Of a DNA stretch of 64,000 bases, positions 24,596-37,489 are shown piece by piece. Origin of the DNA: Serinus canaria (Eukaryota; Chordata; Aves; Passeriformes; Fringillidae); contig NC_066337.1 in NCBI RefSeq assembly GCF_022539315.1, positions 1 to 64,000 on the forward strand, in the 5' to 3' direction. The position numbers were made by a program, and so were the translations under genes. The notes under the pieces are model-generated. The model saw nothing but the letters and a program-made list of their open reading frames with translations, was not told where the DNA came from and ran no database searches. Within the stretch, counting starts at the first letter, position 1; each line of letters begins with the position of its first letter.

Positions 24596-25370
24596 AATGA
24601 GGGTGGAAGGGGTCTGTGGGGCTCACCAGGTCCCCAGCTTAAACCAGGATACCTAGAGCCTGATGCCCAGTATCATATCTGGGCATACTTTTAATGTCTT
24701 CAATGATCCAGACTCCACCATCTTTCTGGACACTCTGTGCCATGGTTCAGTCACCGTCACAGTAAAAATATTTTTGTGATGTTCAGAGAGAGGCAATCTC
24801 CTGTATTTCAGTGTGTGCCCACTGCCTCTTGTCTTTTCACTGAGCATCATTGAAAATACACTGGTTCCCTGCTCTTTGCACTATTCCTTCCCGTATGTAT
24901 GTGCACTACGATGTAGATAAATGTCAAAAACTTCCCTGAAGCCCAGGCAGATGATATTCTCTTCATCTATCAGGCAAGTTGATTCACCACAGGAGTTTAA
25001 AAAGTTGTCTAGCACAAATTTTCCCTGGTAAATCCATGCTGACTACATTATTTTGTCCTCCTTCATGTGCCAGGCAATGCTTTCCAGGAATAGCTACTCC
25101 ATCAACTTCCTGGGGATAAAAATGAGGCTGGCTGGCTTGTACTTTTCTGGGTCCTCCTAGTTGCCTTTTGTGAAGATGGGTGACATATGCTTTCATCCAG
25201 TCTTTGGGCACTTTCCTCAGTCACCATGATCCATCAAACATGATCAGGAGTGGCCTCAGAAGAACATCTGCTAACACCCTTGAGACCTGTGCATCCATCT
25301 CAACAGGGCCTGTGGACTTTATGGAATGCTTACCAATTCAGTGACTATGGCCATAAAAATTTGCATGGGA
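24596..25370 (-). repeat. CR1 LINE 3' region
   Basis: The plus strand carries the antisense of a long CR1 segment, from the 3' end (about 24600) through the blocks at 24700-24850 and 25000-25370, which translate in reverse to the end of the reverse-transcriptase region. Reading frames are broken. It is a 5'-truncated, inactive copy. Confidence 0.8.
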
Positions 25371-26945
25371 TAAGAGGACATATTACCAGGGACCTGAAGA
25401 GTGAGTGAAAAGTTATGAAAGCAATCCAAAAGGACAAAGACTAGAGTTCTCTTTTAAGACAAAGCATCCTGTCATGGAGCTGAACAGCATAAGATCCAGG
25501 TAAGCTTCCCCTCTGAAAGGATGCAGGAGACATGATTTTACCTTATCCAGTAATAAAATATGTTGACCATTCACTTGCAACACAAAAGCTTAAATGATTT
25601 CTAAAAGTATTGCCTCCTAACTAGACAATAATGTACTGTCTGGATATTCCCCTAACCGATGAGAGCACCTGCTTGATATCTCTTATGCATGCAGACTATT
25701 TGAATTAGGTCATTTGAGTGGTGATTACTGGTCTTTGAACTTTCTTTCTGATGAATTTGGAATATTTACTGAAGCAAGGACCTGAGGATGAAAACTTCAT
25801 TTCCCATCAGTGCACTCTAACATCCATGGCTGTGATGCCATTGTTTCTCACCAACTGAGTCAAGAATTTACGACTAAATAGTGGATCAGCTCCAAAAGGA
25901 AAGATAAAGGCTGGATAATATTCTTTCCTGGTAAAGCTATTTATCTCAAAGTGACCAACTTCTAATCACCCACTGGCCTAAAGCTACAAGGAGGGGGAGA
26001 TGGACAATGTTTCCTTCCACTGCTGTTCTCTTTGTCACCTCAGTGTTTAATATGGGTATGAAGACATTCAAAAAGATAGCTTTGCTGAATTCATAAAATT
26101 TAGTCTTAAAAAATCATTTTTTAGCAGCTGAAATGAAAATAACAAATAAAATGTAATTAATTCCTTGGAAGATTGAAATTATTATTTCTTCATTTTGAAT
26201 TTGAGGATGTATATTGTGTAAGTTTGTCTTGCCTTGTTCTACAGGTTTTGTAACTGGCACACCTTTCCTTATGAATGCACTGTCCTTTCCTAAATACTCT
26301 CATATGGAGGAACATGCTTCTGATAAGAAGAGCACTAGGATATCTTTACTTGACCTTTTATTTTTACTGATGCTTGGTCCTCTGAAATAAATGTTTTTTT
26401 AAAATTGAAATGTTAATGTTACTATTGTTCCCACAGGGGTAAGCTGCAGACTCTTCCTGTCAGAGCTGTCACTAGTCAGCCATTCTCCTATCTGCCTTTA
26501 AGTAGTTTAATGTTCTGGTCTAAAAGTAGCACTTTCTGTGTAGCCATGCTCTTAGTTGCCAGTGTCATCCTAAATCCAAAGACCCTCCTGCAAAGGACCG
26601 CTGGTTCTGTAGTCAACTAAGAAAAAAACCAGTCCATCCGTGCTTCCTGATTTAAAATATTAGGATATGGTGTCCCTAAACAATTCTCTGCAGTTGAACA
26701 CTACTTATCTTTGGCGTGTTTCTTCAACTCACTTGCAAGTCATTCATGTGTTAGGGTATTGTGAGAATTGCTTCGTTTGAAGATGATTAAAAAGGGTATG
26801 AGAATACTTTTGTGCCTCTGGTATGAGGATACTTTTCAAATCCATACAAACTTCCTGCAAATGAAAAAACCTGCATCCTGTATTGTCCTAGGTACCAATA
26901 TAAAGATGTATTCTCTTCCCATACTCAAGAACTGCTGAAACCAGT
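25371..26945. other. AT-rich intergenic DNA, nothing recognised
   Basis: No supported gene or repeat. Open frames are short. Confidence 0.5.
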
Positions 26946-27442
26946 AGGGGCGTTGTTTTTTCCTTATTTCCTGTTAATGGGCCCATCAAGGTCTTGCCAC
27001 ATGACTCAGAGAAACCTCCCTCCAGGAGCCATTTCTGTTTAACTGGTAATCAAGGACCCACAGCATAACTCGGAACGATATCAGCCCATTGCGAGATGCT
27101 TCACACAGGGGGGAGGAGCTAAGCATCCCCACCTGGATATCATCTGGGTTTTGGGACGCAACCAGCAGTCTTCCCACTGCATTCCCAGAGGAACGGCCAC
27201 CCTTACCCATTAGTTTTCCAGAGGACAAGAGCTACCAGATGGTTTCTACAGAATCACCACTTCAACAAGACCATTTCATCCAAACTGCTACCACCACCCT
27301 AACTAGCAGGATGTCAGCTTGTATTCTGACTCTGTCAGTATTCTGACTCTGTCAGTGGTTTTTCTTTTTTATTATTGCATGTATTTGGATTTTTTCCCTT
27401 TTCCTAAAAAATTGTATTTCTGACTTGGAGTCAGCCCGACTA
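26946..27442 (+). mobile_element. LTR-like fragment, family M
   Basis: This block resembles a recurrent songbird LTR, recognised from the stretch at 27030-27240 and the two CTGACTCTGTCAGT words near 27320-27355. Its start is not resolved. Its right side appears to continue past the LTR inserted at 27448. The family call is from memory and unaligned. Confidence 0.5.
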
Positions 27443-28009
27443 GCTCCTGACAGTGGACAGTGAGAGTGGGGCACCCCCAGAAAGCTGTCGAATCCGGGCT
27501 GCAGCTGTAGGGCACAGCTGCTCTCTGGCACAGGTGGACTGCCTTGGGGATAGAACTGCACTGAGGGCAGGGACAAGGAACAGGGAGAGATCTTCTGTAT
27601 GTTTTCCAAAGGAGTTTATTCCCTGGAGGGTCAAGGACAAAAAGACACTAAATCAAGGGCATACATCAACTTAAAAATGGAAGGAGGTCCCAGCGGAGGA
27701 TACAATCTTTAAGCAACTGGGAGAAACTGGGGGTGCAACACAAGGCGGGGAATACAATGTTTAAACCAATAGGGGACTACAGGGGAGGAGAATAACTTCA
27801 ACAAACCAATAGGGTTTGAGGGATACGAAATTGATAGGGAAGTTTCTAGAGAAAGGGGCAGGCTTGAGGAGATATTGACATTCAATGGGAGGAGGAACAG
27901 GGAATAAAAGGGCAGGTCTTTGGGGAGATGGACAACTAGGGTGAAAACCAACAATACAGGGGGGAAAGGAACACTATCCATTACTAATAAAATATGCTAC
28001 AACAGCTCA
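27443..28009 (-). mobile_element. Solo LTR, family L
   Basis: Proposed LTR 27448-28004 (557 bp). On the minus strand it begins TGTTGTAGCA and ends CCACTGTCA, with AATAAA at about 27622. The flanks are gctcc and gctca, a possible 5-bp duplication with one mismatch. Boundaries are plausible but less certain than for the other LTRs. Confidence 0.55.
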
Positions 28010-28129
28010 AACCAGGAAGGATTATAAAACTGACAACTAGAAATGCCTTACACTCAAAAACACATAGGAGAGTGTCTCACTGGTTTTGCTTTCAAACCAG
28101 AAGAGGTGCCAACCTAAAAATTTGCAAAC

Positions 28130-28811
28130 TTAAAAGTTAACTGGCTGCAGTTTTGATTTCTTTCTTAAACATATCACTGAGGAGATAGCAGCTTCTCTAA
28201 TTGAGCTATGTTTTGAGGAGATAATCAAAACTCCACAACTTTGTGAAAGTTGTGAAGCCGGTATGTTTATTACAGTGCTGGATGCATGTGGGAATCGTTC
28301 TAAAATGACATGCATGTCTCTGGGATCTTCAGGTGTCACCGACATGTTTTATGAAAAATCCTTTCCTTAGGATTTTTCCCCTCCTGAGAAGCTGAGAGGC
28401 CTCAGGAACAAACTGTAAACAATTCTTATCTGCTGCTGTGGAATGCAACAGGGGGAATCTGTGATTGGTCTCATCTGGCTGTTTCCAATTAAGGGCCAAT
28501 CACAGATCACCTGTCCAGACTGTCTCGGTCAGAGACGAGCCTTTGTTATTCATTCCTATTCTATTCTTAGCTTAGCCTTCTGATGAAATCCTTTCCTCTA
28601 TTCTTTTAGTATAGTTTTATTATATTATCTATCATAAAATAATAAATCAAGCTTCTGATACATGGAGTCAACTTTCTCGTCTCTTCCCCCATCCTGGGAC
28701 CCTTGTGGACAATACCACATTCAGGTCCCTTTTTATCTCTCTCCCCAAATACATGTGCACACAATTTCACAATAGGTTCATATATATTCATTTTACAAAC
28801 TTTGCCTGACA
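28130..28811 (-). mobile_element. 3' LTR of the gamma-like ERV, split by LTR C
   Basis: On the minus strand an LTR-like sequence begins TGTCAGGCAA at 28811, immediately after the env-bearing relic. It has a TATA-like GATAAAAAGG near 28735 and an AATAAA near 28270. A family C LTR is inserted between these two signals. The end of U5 is not resolved. The matching 5' LTR was not found, so the element looks truncated on its 5' side. Confidence 0.6.
28328..28725 (+). mobile_element. Solo LTR, family C (copy 2)
   Basis: 386 bp (28334-28719), starting TGTCACCGAC and ending ACCACA, flanked by perfect ttcagg repeats (28328-28333 and 28720-28725). It shares plus-strand orientation with the other family C copies. 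Confidence 0.9.
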
Positions 28812-29299
28812 TTTAGTGCTAGTTGTTTTGTCAGAAAGAATTTCTAGGCCAGGTTGACCAGCTCCCTTCAGCAGTCTGTGTCTCCCTCTCTATCTCCTTG
28901 TCTCTTCTTCTTTATCTCTGTCCTTCATTGAAGCAGTTTCTCTGAGCTTAGGTTTTTGCAAGGACAGGCAGTCAGACTAAATAGTTATGGTTTCAAACTC
29001 AAGACTTAACTTCAAGATGTACATTTCACTTAAATCAAAAAGGATTTCTACTCTGGAAAATTTCTACTCTGTCTCATGTCCCCCCTTTCCTAGAAAATAA
29101 GTAAATTCTTTTACTTAATGCAGACTTATGACAATAAGTGTCTCTCAATGCTTTGTCATGTATATTTTATAGGGATGGTAATGTAGCTACTCACTGTAGT
29201 ATTCTATCATTTTAAATTAGCAAGATAGTGGATAATCTTAAACTTATTCTAACTAATATTAACAAAATTACAATGGGATGACACAACTTATTAAAGAGT

Positions 29300-30700
29300 C
29301 TATTTGTAGTTGGTAACTACCCAAAGATGACATTTTACTAGTGATGATCTACGTTTTGTTTTATTCTTTGTAGCTTTTGTATTATGTTGGACAGTTATTA
29401 AGGTTTTCTTTCTCTTTTCTTTCAAGATCTCCAATAGGTCTTGGTGCTTAATTAATTGTTTTACTAATGCAAGATCTATCTTAATAGGAGTAGGTGATAG
29501 TCTGTGGTACATTGTGTAATTGGTTTTAATTAACTGGTGGGATGTCACTGGGGCCAAGTATGAAAAATCACACCAGATAGTCTTAAGAAAATTACAAATA
29601 CAAAAATTAGAATGATTTCTTCTAGACAAAATAACATTATTGTTATTAATCTTTACAGCAGCACAGGCAGTTCTCAGGCACACACAACTTTTACTAGTAT
29701 ATACGAGCACAGTTTTCTGATCAGTGATTGGATGAATTTTGAAGTGGCAAATACTCTGTTCAGTGTCTAGACACACATCTTGGGCATTAATAGTATTGCT
29801 TTCACAGATGAATCTCAGCTGTTTTCTAGGAATGCGGGATTCTAAGTTTACTGTTAGCCACTTTTCATTCACATTCACATTTCATGCCCACACTCAATTT
29901 TCTGAAGGGTAGAGCACTGTTTTTTCATTATTTAGTCTTAGTGCAATGATGGGGTGGATAATGTAAACGTTAGCATTACATATAGTAAGCACAAAGGCAG
30001 TGACTACATTAGAAGCAGGATCATAGGTGAAATTTACTATAGTCTACCAGGATTGAAACTTCCTTTCAAAACTAATTGCATTATCCTAGACAGCTTTCCG
30101 AATTTCAGCTGGAAAATTACTTTCACTCCTTTCTCGTATGATCAGGGTTGCTGTTGCCTGCAACTATAACTGTGCTTGTATACAACTGAAAGCTAAAGAC
30201 ACATTATCTTGAACTGCACTAAGTGCTTCTACTATTAACTTGTGGTCTTGGTCCCTGGCCTTTTCTCACTTTGGCAGTACTTTTGAAATCTGCCACTGGC
30301 TAATTTTTAATGCCAATAGAGATGACTGTAAAGGCTGCTTCAATTTTGTTAGGCTACTCACTGCAGTGGCCAGTTTATTAACAGTATTTCTGAATCAATT
30401 CTATTTAAAACTCCCAATCTTGACTCTAATAACCCAATTATATCTACACTTCTAGTTCCTGCTATTCTTGCTTTTCATATACCTGATTTCTGTGAATTAA
30501 TACAGTGGATAGGTTTAAATCTTTTATTTCAGAAAATTCTCCCATGGATCTAGTATACTAATTAAAAGATTGGGACCAAGGCTATTCAGCATTGCTTTGA
30601 ATAGCGGTACTTTCTAATGCTAAGACTCTAGTCATAATTATATAAAAAACAATTTTGTAAATGAAATTACAAACTACTACCAGCCACAATATACTCAATT
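29300..30700 (-). pseudogene. env: env relic of the gamma-like ERV
   Basis: The clearest part is an open frame of 192 codons (29878-29300) rich in cysteines, with CVCLRTACAAVKI, a downstream CICNF motif and the segment YLAPVTSHQL. It resembles the envelope of a songbird retrovirus class seen beside gamma-like pol genes. The order on the minus strand (integrase, then this) supports env. Upstream sequence to about 30700 should hold the surface subunit but is too decayed to follow, and no fusion peptide or membrane anchor was recognised. The assignment rests on position and general likeness. Confidence 0.5.
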
Positions 30701-30749
30701 TGCCTGAGTAAGTTTTAGTCTCAGTTCATTGTCTCTCTGTGTCACTCTG

Positions 30750-33060
30750 AGGGCCCTTCTTCTTCTAGGGCCTTCTTCACTTGAGAGTGATAGATCCAGG
30801 CATTTTGTTCTTTGATCTTGATTGTGGTGAAGGTGGTGAGAAGCATCTGGAATGGTTTTTCTCACTGTGGTTCTAAAGTCTTTTCTGCAAGAGGCTTAAT
30901 ATATACATAATCTCCAGGCTGTATGTTACGTACTGGTCTATCTAGCTCCCTGCTCCGAGTGCCAGCCACGTGTTTCCCAATTTTTCTGAGCTGTTTGCTT
31001 AAAGCCACCATGTAGGTGGCCAGCATTACTCTCTAATGTGGGTGGACATTCTTTTTGTATTCTATATGGTCTTCCATAAAGCATTTCAAAAGGACTCAGC
31101 TTTTCTTCAGCCTGAGGTTTAGTTCGGATTCGCAATGGTGCCAGTGAAAGAGCTTGAGGCCAGGGTAGATTAACTTCCTGCTCGAGTCTTACAATCTGCT
31201 GCTTAATCAAATGAATAATTTTCTCCACTTGGCTGCATGGTTGGGGCTGCGTAATCTATGCCCAGGTGCCTACTTATCCCTTGCGCTATTTTGGAAATGA
31301 AATGTGATCTTCTCTCTGAGGATATTGTGGCTGGAACTCCAAAGTGTGGTATTATTTTTTGTAATAATACCCTGGTCACTTCTCGAGCTTTGACAGTTCT
31401 GGTGGGGAATGCTTCTAGCTGCTCTGAAAATGTATCTGTCAATACTAATAAATACTGATACCCCCCTTTCCTTGGGAGTTCTGAAAAGTCAATTTGCCAC
31501 TGCTGTCCAGGCCCATGGCCTCTCCCAATGTGACTGAGTTCCGGCTTGGGGGTATTTTTGGGGTTAGTCGGGAGGCAAAGATCACACTGTCAAGTCACTT
31601 GAGTAATAGTGGCATATAAATTCTTAGCAACTATTCTTTCAATCAAGTAGGTGTATAGGGCATATATTCTCCAGTGTGCTTTCTGGTGTTCTTCCCTAAC
31701 TAGTGACCACAATAAATGGGAAGGGATTACCAGCTTCTTTTCAATGGTAGCTCACCTTTCTTGGTTATACATCTCTTTTTGATCTTCAATTAATTTTCTA
31801 TCTCTCTTATTGTATTCTGGCTTACCTTCAAGGGAAATTTGTCCATCTGGAAGTAGGGCTCTTTCAATAGTTACCTCACCTTCTGCTGCTTCTTTTGCCT
31901 CTTTATCCGCCAGCTCATTTCCTTCTTCCAATTCTGAGCTCACTCTTTGGTGTGCCTTGATATGCATAATTGCTACTTTTTCAGGCAGCTGAATTGCTTC
32001 CAACAGCTGGATTATCTCTTGTCCATGTTCTTTCTCTGTAAGATCAGCAGTACCCTCTCTTTCCAGATGGCTCCATGTGCATGCATGACTTTGAATGCAT
32101 ACCTTGAGTCTGCGTAGATGCTTATCTTCTTTTCTTTTGCCATTTCTAGGGCACAGGTCAGGGCAATTATCTCGGCCTTCTGTGCAGAGGTGCCTTTTGG
32201 TAAGGGTCTGGATTCTATTACTTCTCTGCAGGTGGTCACTGTGTATTCTGCATGTCGCTTTCCATTGGCAACGTAGCTACTCCCGTCAGTGAACCAGGTC
32301 TCTGCATCATCCGGAGGAGTGTCCTTAAAATCTGGGTGGCTGGAGTAGGTAGCTTCAATGGTCTCCAGGCAATTATGGTGTACTGCTTGTCCTTGATTTC
32401 CACTGAGAAAGGAAGCTGGGTTGACAATATTAGTCACCACTATCTCTACACCATCTTGCTTTACCATGATGGCTTGGTATTTCAGGAACCCCTGTGGTGA
32501 AAGCCAATAGCCACCCTTTACTTCCAGTACTGCGCACACTGTGTGGGAACACTAACACAGTCATTTTCTGTCCCAGGGTAAACTTGCGCGCCTCCTAAAT
32601 GTTCAGCACGACTGCTGTTACAGCTCTGAGGCAATCTGGCCATCCTTTGGCTGTTGCCTTTAGTTGCTTGGAGAAGTAAGCAACTGCCCTCCGGTATGGA
32701 CTAGGTCTTGAGCCAGTGTTCTCAAGGCAATTCTCTGTTTTTCATGGGAAAATAGAAAGAATGGTTTACTTACATCTGGAATTCTCAAGGCTGGAGCTGA
32801 CATGAGGGCACTCTTTAGCTGGTGAAAGGCCTGTGTGGCTTCTTTTGTCTACTGGAGATCTCTGTTTTCATTGGCAATAAGAGCATAGAGGGGTTTGACG
32901 AGCAGTCCATATAAACCCACAGCCAGCACTACCCTGCCATGCCTAAGAAGGTTCAGAGTTCTTTTATTGTCTGTGGTTTTGGGGTTTGGCATATGGCTTC
33001 TTTGCCAGCCTGCCCTAAAGTCCGCTGCCCAGAACTCACCTTGTACCAGGTAGGTTACTT
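30750..33060 (-). pseudogene. pol: Gamma-like ERV pol relic (RT end, RNase H, integrase)
   Basis: Minus-strand pieces in several frames follow the order of a gammaretroviral pol. The end of reverse transcriptase is at about 32860-32560 (SAPALRIPDVSKPF). RNase H follows with WFTDGSSYVANGK and YADSRYAFKV (32300-32080) and its last helix HIKAHQRV (31960). Integrase lies at 31442-30938 with EAFPTRT, HFGVPATI and FEMLYGRPY, and its C-terminal PGDYVYIKPL block near 30920. Stops and frame changes separate the pieces, and the DNG-type catalytic motif is altered. The RT fingers/palm, pro and gag are missing; the sequence beyond 33060 is a different LTR. Confidence 0.85.
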
Positions 33061-33189
33061 TCTGTTTTCACTACCTGTGCCTTTTTCTTTGATACTCTAC
33101 CTCTGGAGTCCTAGGAAATTCAAAAGGCTTAGACACAACCTTCCCTGACAGTGTCTTGCTCCAACAGGTAGGAGCCATGAGAGCCCCAG

Positions 33190-33201
33190 CACACACACAC
33201 A

Positions 33202-33240
<39 letters not shown>

Positions 33241-33261
33241 ACACACACACACACACACAGC
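33190..33261. repeat. (CA)n microsatellite
   Basis: About 70 bases of CA repeats with a few AA interruptions. It produces false poly-Val-Cys and poly-His-Thr frames. Confidence 0.97.
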
Positions 33262-33733
33262 AGCTTGGCAGTGAAGTAATGGGACGGTCCAGGGATGGAG
33301 TTCCAACATACTTTATTTCTGGTGACCCTGAAAGTGTCCAGGGGCCAAAGACAAAGTCGGGTCTAGGGTATAAATACAGGAAAAGATGGGATGGAGAAGA
33401 GCATCAGGGCCAATGGAATGAGGACACAGGGGTGGTACAAAAACCAGAAAGTAATAAGGAATGCTAGGGTGGACAGGTGGAGTTACAAAAATGAATGGGG
33501 TAACGGGGAAGGGAGAACTTACTAGAATATCAACATATAAGGGTAAAAGGGGTAGGGAAGACCGATGGGCCAATGGGAAGGACAGAACTGGGACAAAATA
33601 ACATAGTGTTGCAGAGCACCATGGGGGAAGCTTCCTTCCTCATCCTGAGCTGTGAGGAATGCCTGGAGCCTAAGGCGCATTTTTCTAGGGCATTGCTGTT
33701 CCCCTCTCCCCAGTAGGCTCATGGGCCTCCACA
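33262..33733 (-). mobile_element. LTR-like sequence, family K
   Basis: On the minus strand the block starts TGTGGAGGCC at 33733. It has several CCAAT-type words, a TATTTATACC box near 33375 and AATAAA near 33318, the layout of an LTR promoter and polyadenylation site. Its 3' edge lies in or near the CA microsatellite, and no target duplication was found. It sits where the 5' end of the gamma-like ERV would be expected but does not match that element's 3' LTR. Confidence 0.55.
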
Positions 33734-34890
33734 CCCCTGGAATCTATTCGTTCCTACTCTGGTGAGTGTGGATCCTTAGAACTTAGAGGTTCTTTGATGA
33801 ATTTTAACTCTCAGCTGGCTTATTCAGTCTTCAGCTCTTCAGTTCAGGAATTCATTGACAAATGGTCATTAATATTTCAAATCATTCTAACAAGACAAGA
33901 CCCTGGGCATAATTTTGTTTAAAGTCTTCAACTTTTTTGCGGTGAATTAGACAGATTTCCAAAGTGTACTCAAAGCGAATATATTGTATCTTTAAAAAAA
34001 TGCAGGGACTTTTTTTGTCTTGTTTAGCTTTCTTTTCCTTTTTATAGATTAGTATCAGAAATCTCCAGTTGACATTGATCCCAAGCACCTCCTAATGCAA
34101 TGTGAAAATCAAGACTCTTTATGTCTGACAATCAATCAGATTTGGTCCCTACCCCCACCCCACTATTTCCCCCATCCAGCCCCTGGGACTCAGAGCAGCC
34201 TTGTGCAAATCTGAGTTCCCCCCAAGCTGAACCTGAAGCTTTCAGCTCCTTGGCTCCAACTCCCACCTGCTTTCCTTGAAGAAGCAGCTGCCCGACACAC
34301 AGAGAGTTGTTCATTTATAGTCAGGAAACAAAACCAAGAGAAAGCACAGCTCCATAAAATGCTAAAGTCACTCCTCTGGATATACATTAAATCCACTTTC
34401 CACAGCAGACAGTTTCATAGCAATGGAAAACACCTTCTGTGCCCAGAACAGATCTCAAGCTATCCCCAAACCGTCCCTGAACCAATTCTGTCCAGATTTG
34501 CCCTTTGCACACACAAGTCACATGCTGACGTCATGAGCTCCCTCCATGCCCAGAGGGAGGAAAAGAGAGAAAGTGGATGAAAAGCTCTCTTGTGCAGATC
34601 TATAGCTGCACTAATTCAAATATTCTGGGCTCACAGGAACTTGATACAGCACACTGTGCAGTATCTGTACCCTGTGGGTCCCTGTTCTGGGATTGGGGTT
34701 TTTTGCTCATTCTCAACAGTAGGTCCTGGCTGTGGGCTCTCAATGTCAATAGTTGGCTCAGGGTCCTGGCCATTGGCACAGGGCTCTCCACCATCCACCA
34801 GTGCCTGGGGTATATGGATCTTCTTACCTGGCTCACCTGGAGCTGCTCGTGGCCATCCCACAGTGGGCACAGGGCACCCCAGGTTGTCCA
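33734..34890. other. Intergenic DNA, nothing firmly recognised
   Basis: No known domain is visible. Several overlapping frames of 70-140 codons at 34570-35060 occur on both strands in GC-richer sequence, without motif support. Confidence 0.45.
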
Positions 34891-35875
34891 GATAGGCGTC
34901 ACTTTGTCCCCTGGGGGAAATATGCCCCAGGGACAGAGCCAGGAAAGCAGCAGGAACCCAGAGCCTCAGACAGGATGTGACTGACCTGGCCACTGGGACA
35001 TGAGGAAAATAAAACCATGGGCCAGGGGTCTTGGGGTACCTCAGGTGTCCTGTCACAGCAGCAGATGGGAGAACCCCCCTGTAAGAGACAGTCTGAAGTT
35101 TCTCTCATTTGCCTCATGACCATCGCAAGGACAGAGACCAGGACACTGAGGACCCTGACTGGAGTTCTGGCCTGGTTGAGGTGGATGCTCGCCAAGTGAT
35201 TGTTCGCAGCTGTGTCTACAGTGCCACCATGGTATACTGCTTCTAGCAGGGCCTGGCAAAGGACTGTCTTGCTCTCTATGCTTGCATCTGCTTCTTGACA
35301 ATAGCCCATGAATTTCCCCATCTCTTGTCCAAATGAACTTCAGTGGTCCCCCATGGAAAACCCTTCATCTTCTTCATGACCACCGTGACAGACAGAGATT
35401 GAAGCACCCTCCCAAGGACTGAGACCCCTATAATCCTAGCATGGGGTGGGGGCTGGCCTGATCAAAGTGAGATGTTTGCCCAAGTGTGTTCTCTGGACCA
35501 AGAAAACAGTGGTCTCGCTCACTGCTTAGGACACGGACTGTCTGTACCTGTCTTCAATACCTGTTCCCCCCGCCTTGGCGAAGGATTATAATAGACCCCT
35601 GAGCTAACCAGGACTTTGATATTCTCCCTGACATGACTAGGTGAATTTCTATTGACCTGGACCACAAGGATTTCATCTCTGCGTTTGGTAGCTATACCCC
35701 CTTTCTCTCTCTCTGTCTTTTATCTCTTTTCTAATCCCTCTATCTCATCTGCTGTGGTCATTCAATAAAAGGTGTATTTGTTTGATCAATACTGAAACCC
35801 CCTCTGTGTTGTTTTTGCACTCTGAGATCAGTTAACAAATCATCATGACCCCACTAGTACTACCGGATCGTGACA
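34891..35875 (+). mobile_element. ERV 3' fragment with LTR, family G (copy 2)
   Basis: The plus strand matches the reverse complement of 4866-5825 over about 800 bp, and its first 250 bp also match 55920-56150. AATAAA occurs at about 35765. The right end, GATCAGTTAACAAATCATCA and following bases, is shared with copy 1. Exact LTR limits and target duplication were not resolved. Confidence 0.6.
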
Positions 35876-35949
35876 TCCCCAAACCCTTGTGCCCTGCCCA
35901 GTCCCGCAAGAATTTCCTCAGGGTCATGTGGCCATGGGGTTGAATCTTC

Positions 35950-37440
35950 TCACACAGGAGGAGGGGCTGAGCCTGGCTGGGCTGCACATTGCCAAGGAGG
36001 AGCGGCAGAGCCCTGGACAGATCTGCAGCCACATCAGGTGAGCTGAGGGCTTGGGGGACAGTGTGGCACCCATGGGACATTGCTGAGGATAGCCTGGCAG
36101 CTGTAGGGATATAGGGACAGCCTGGCACCAACTGGGACAGCCTGAAACCCATGGGGACAGTGTGACAGCATCCATCAGGACAGTCTAGCACCAATGGGGA
36201 CAGCATGAAACCCATAGGGACAGCCTGGCACCCACTAGGACAACTTGAAACCCAAGGGGACAGAGTGATACCCATGGGGGCAACGTGACACCTATCAGGC
36301 CAGGAGCCAGTCAGGTGAGCCTGGAACCCATAGGGACAACCTGGCATCAGTGTGGACAGCCTGACATCTATCAGGATAGACTGGCACCCATGGGGACAGC
36401 CTGGCACCCATGAGAACAGTGTGGCACCCATAGGGAAAGCCTGACATTTCTGGGATGGCGTGGCAGCCACTGACACCATGACATCCTCGGGGACATTGTG
36501 ACACCTATGGCTGTCATGGGTGTCCCCTATGGGGACAGCCTGGCATCCATGGGGAAAACCTGTCATCTGTTGGGAGAGCCTGACACCCATGGAGACATTC
36601 TGGCATCCCTAGGGACAGCCTGACATTCCTGGGGACAACTCAACATCCCTGGGCACACACCACCACCCACCCATACCTCCCGTCCTTGCAGCTTCAAGTC
36701 CCACATACCGGTACATCTGCAGGGCCAGATCCAGTGGCACTGCTTCCTCCTGTGTCAGCACCTCCTCTCCAGCAAATCCCTGTGGGAGTTCAGGGGCTGC
36801 TGGACACACAGGCCCCACCTGAAGCTCCAGTCCTGCTGGCCCTAAAGTGGCTCCAGGACCTCTGCAGTGAGGAGTGTCCATGCATCCCCTGCCCAGGATC
36901 CAGTGTGGACATTGCCATCCCCACTGGAGAGAGTGGGATGTCCTGGAGCTGCAGCAGCTCCAAGGTGCTGCTGGTGGTGGCTGCAGTGGGGGTCCCATGG
37001 CGTGGGGACGTGGGTAGCAGCAGTGCTACCCTAGCAGTGTTCCCACAGAGGCACCAGCACTCGTGCAACATCCCCAGTATCACTGACATCAGCACTGAGC
37101 AGGCTGCTGCATGCAAGCCAGGAGGGCGGCCCCTTGGAGAACTGGCTCATCACCCTACCCAAGACAGACAGCCAGGTGCCAGAGAGCTGGGGGCATTCTG
37201 GGGGAACCCAGGGGGTTCCTGCTGCTGCTCCACAGCCACACTCCTACTGGGTTTCCAAGTGTTGTCAGGTATGCCAGGGTGAGGGTGGACACTTATGGCT
37301 ATCATGGGTGGTACACAGGTTCTGCAGCCTGTGGGAGCTGCTGGACACCTTCAGGCACTGGGGACTGCAGGCACAGGGGGCTAAAATGCACCTGGAGGCC
37401 ACCCCTACTTCCCACCCAAAAGGTGACAGCAGGGATTGTC
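35950..37440 (+). other. Coding-like exon candidates, gene not identified
   Basis: Three stretches look like exons because an open frame is bounded by good splice signals. One is 35958-36038 (acceptor cacacag, donor gtgagc) reading EEGLSLAGLHIAKEER. One near 37106-37173 reads GGPLENWLITLPKTDSQ before a gtgcc donor. One at 37320-37421 (acceptor tacacag, donor gtgaca) reads FCSLWELLDTFRHWG. Phases across a whole transcript were not established, one intervening frame has a stop, and long minisatellites separate the pieces. I do not recognise the protein. They may be exons of a real plus-strand gene or of a decayed copy. Confidence 0.35.
36060..36665. repeat. Minisatellite, about 20-bp unit
   Basis: Degenerate tandem units built on wording like ggcacccatggggacagcct, about 30 copies. 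They create a 252-codon repetitive minus-strand frame that is not a gene. Confidence 0.9.
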
Positions 37441-37489
37441 CAAGGGAGAGGGCTGTCAAATCACAGAAGGGCTGTGACAACATGAAGGG

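Noticed and set aside
33071..33467. Poly Val-Cys and poly His-Thr open frames
   Set aside because: They are translations of a CA microsatellite.
35832..36590. 252-codon minus-strand frame with regular Cys-Pro-His units
   Set aside because: It follows the period of the 36.1-36.7 kb minisatellite and has no domain likeness.
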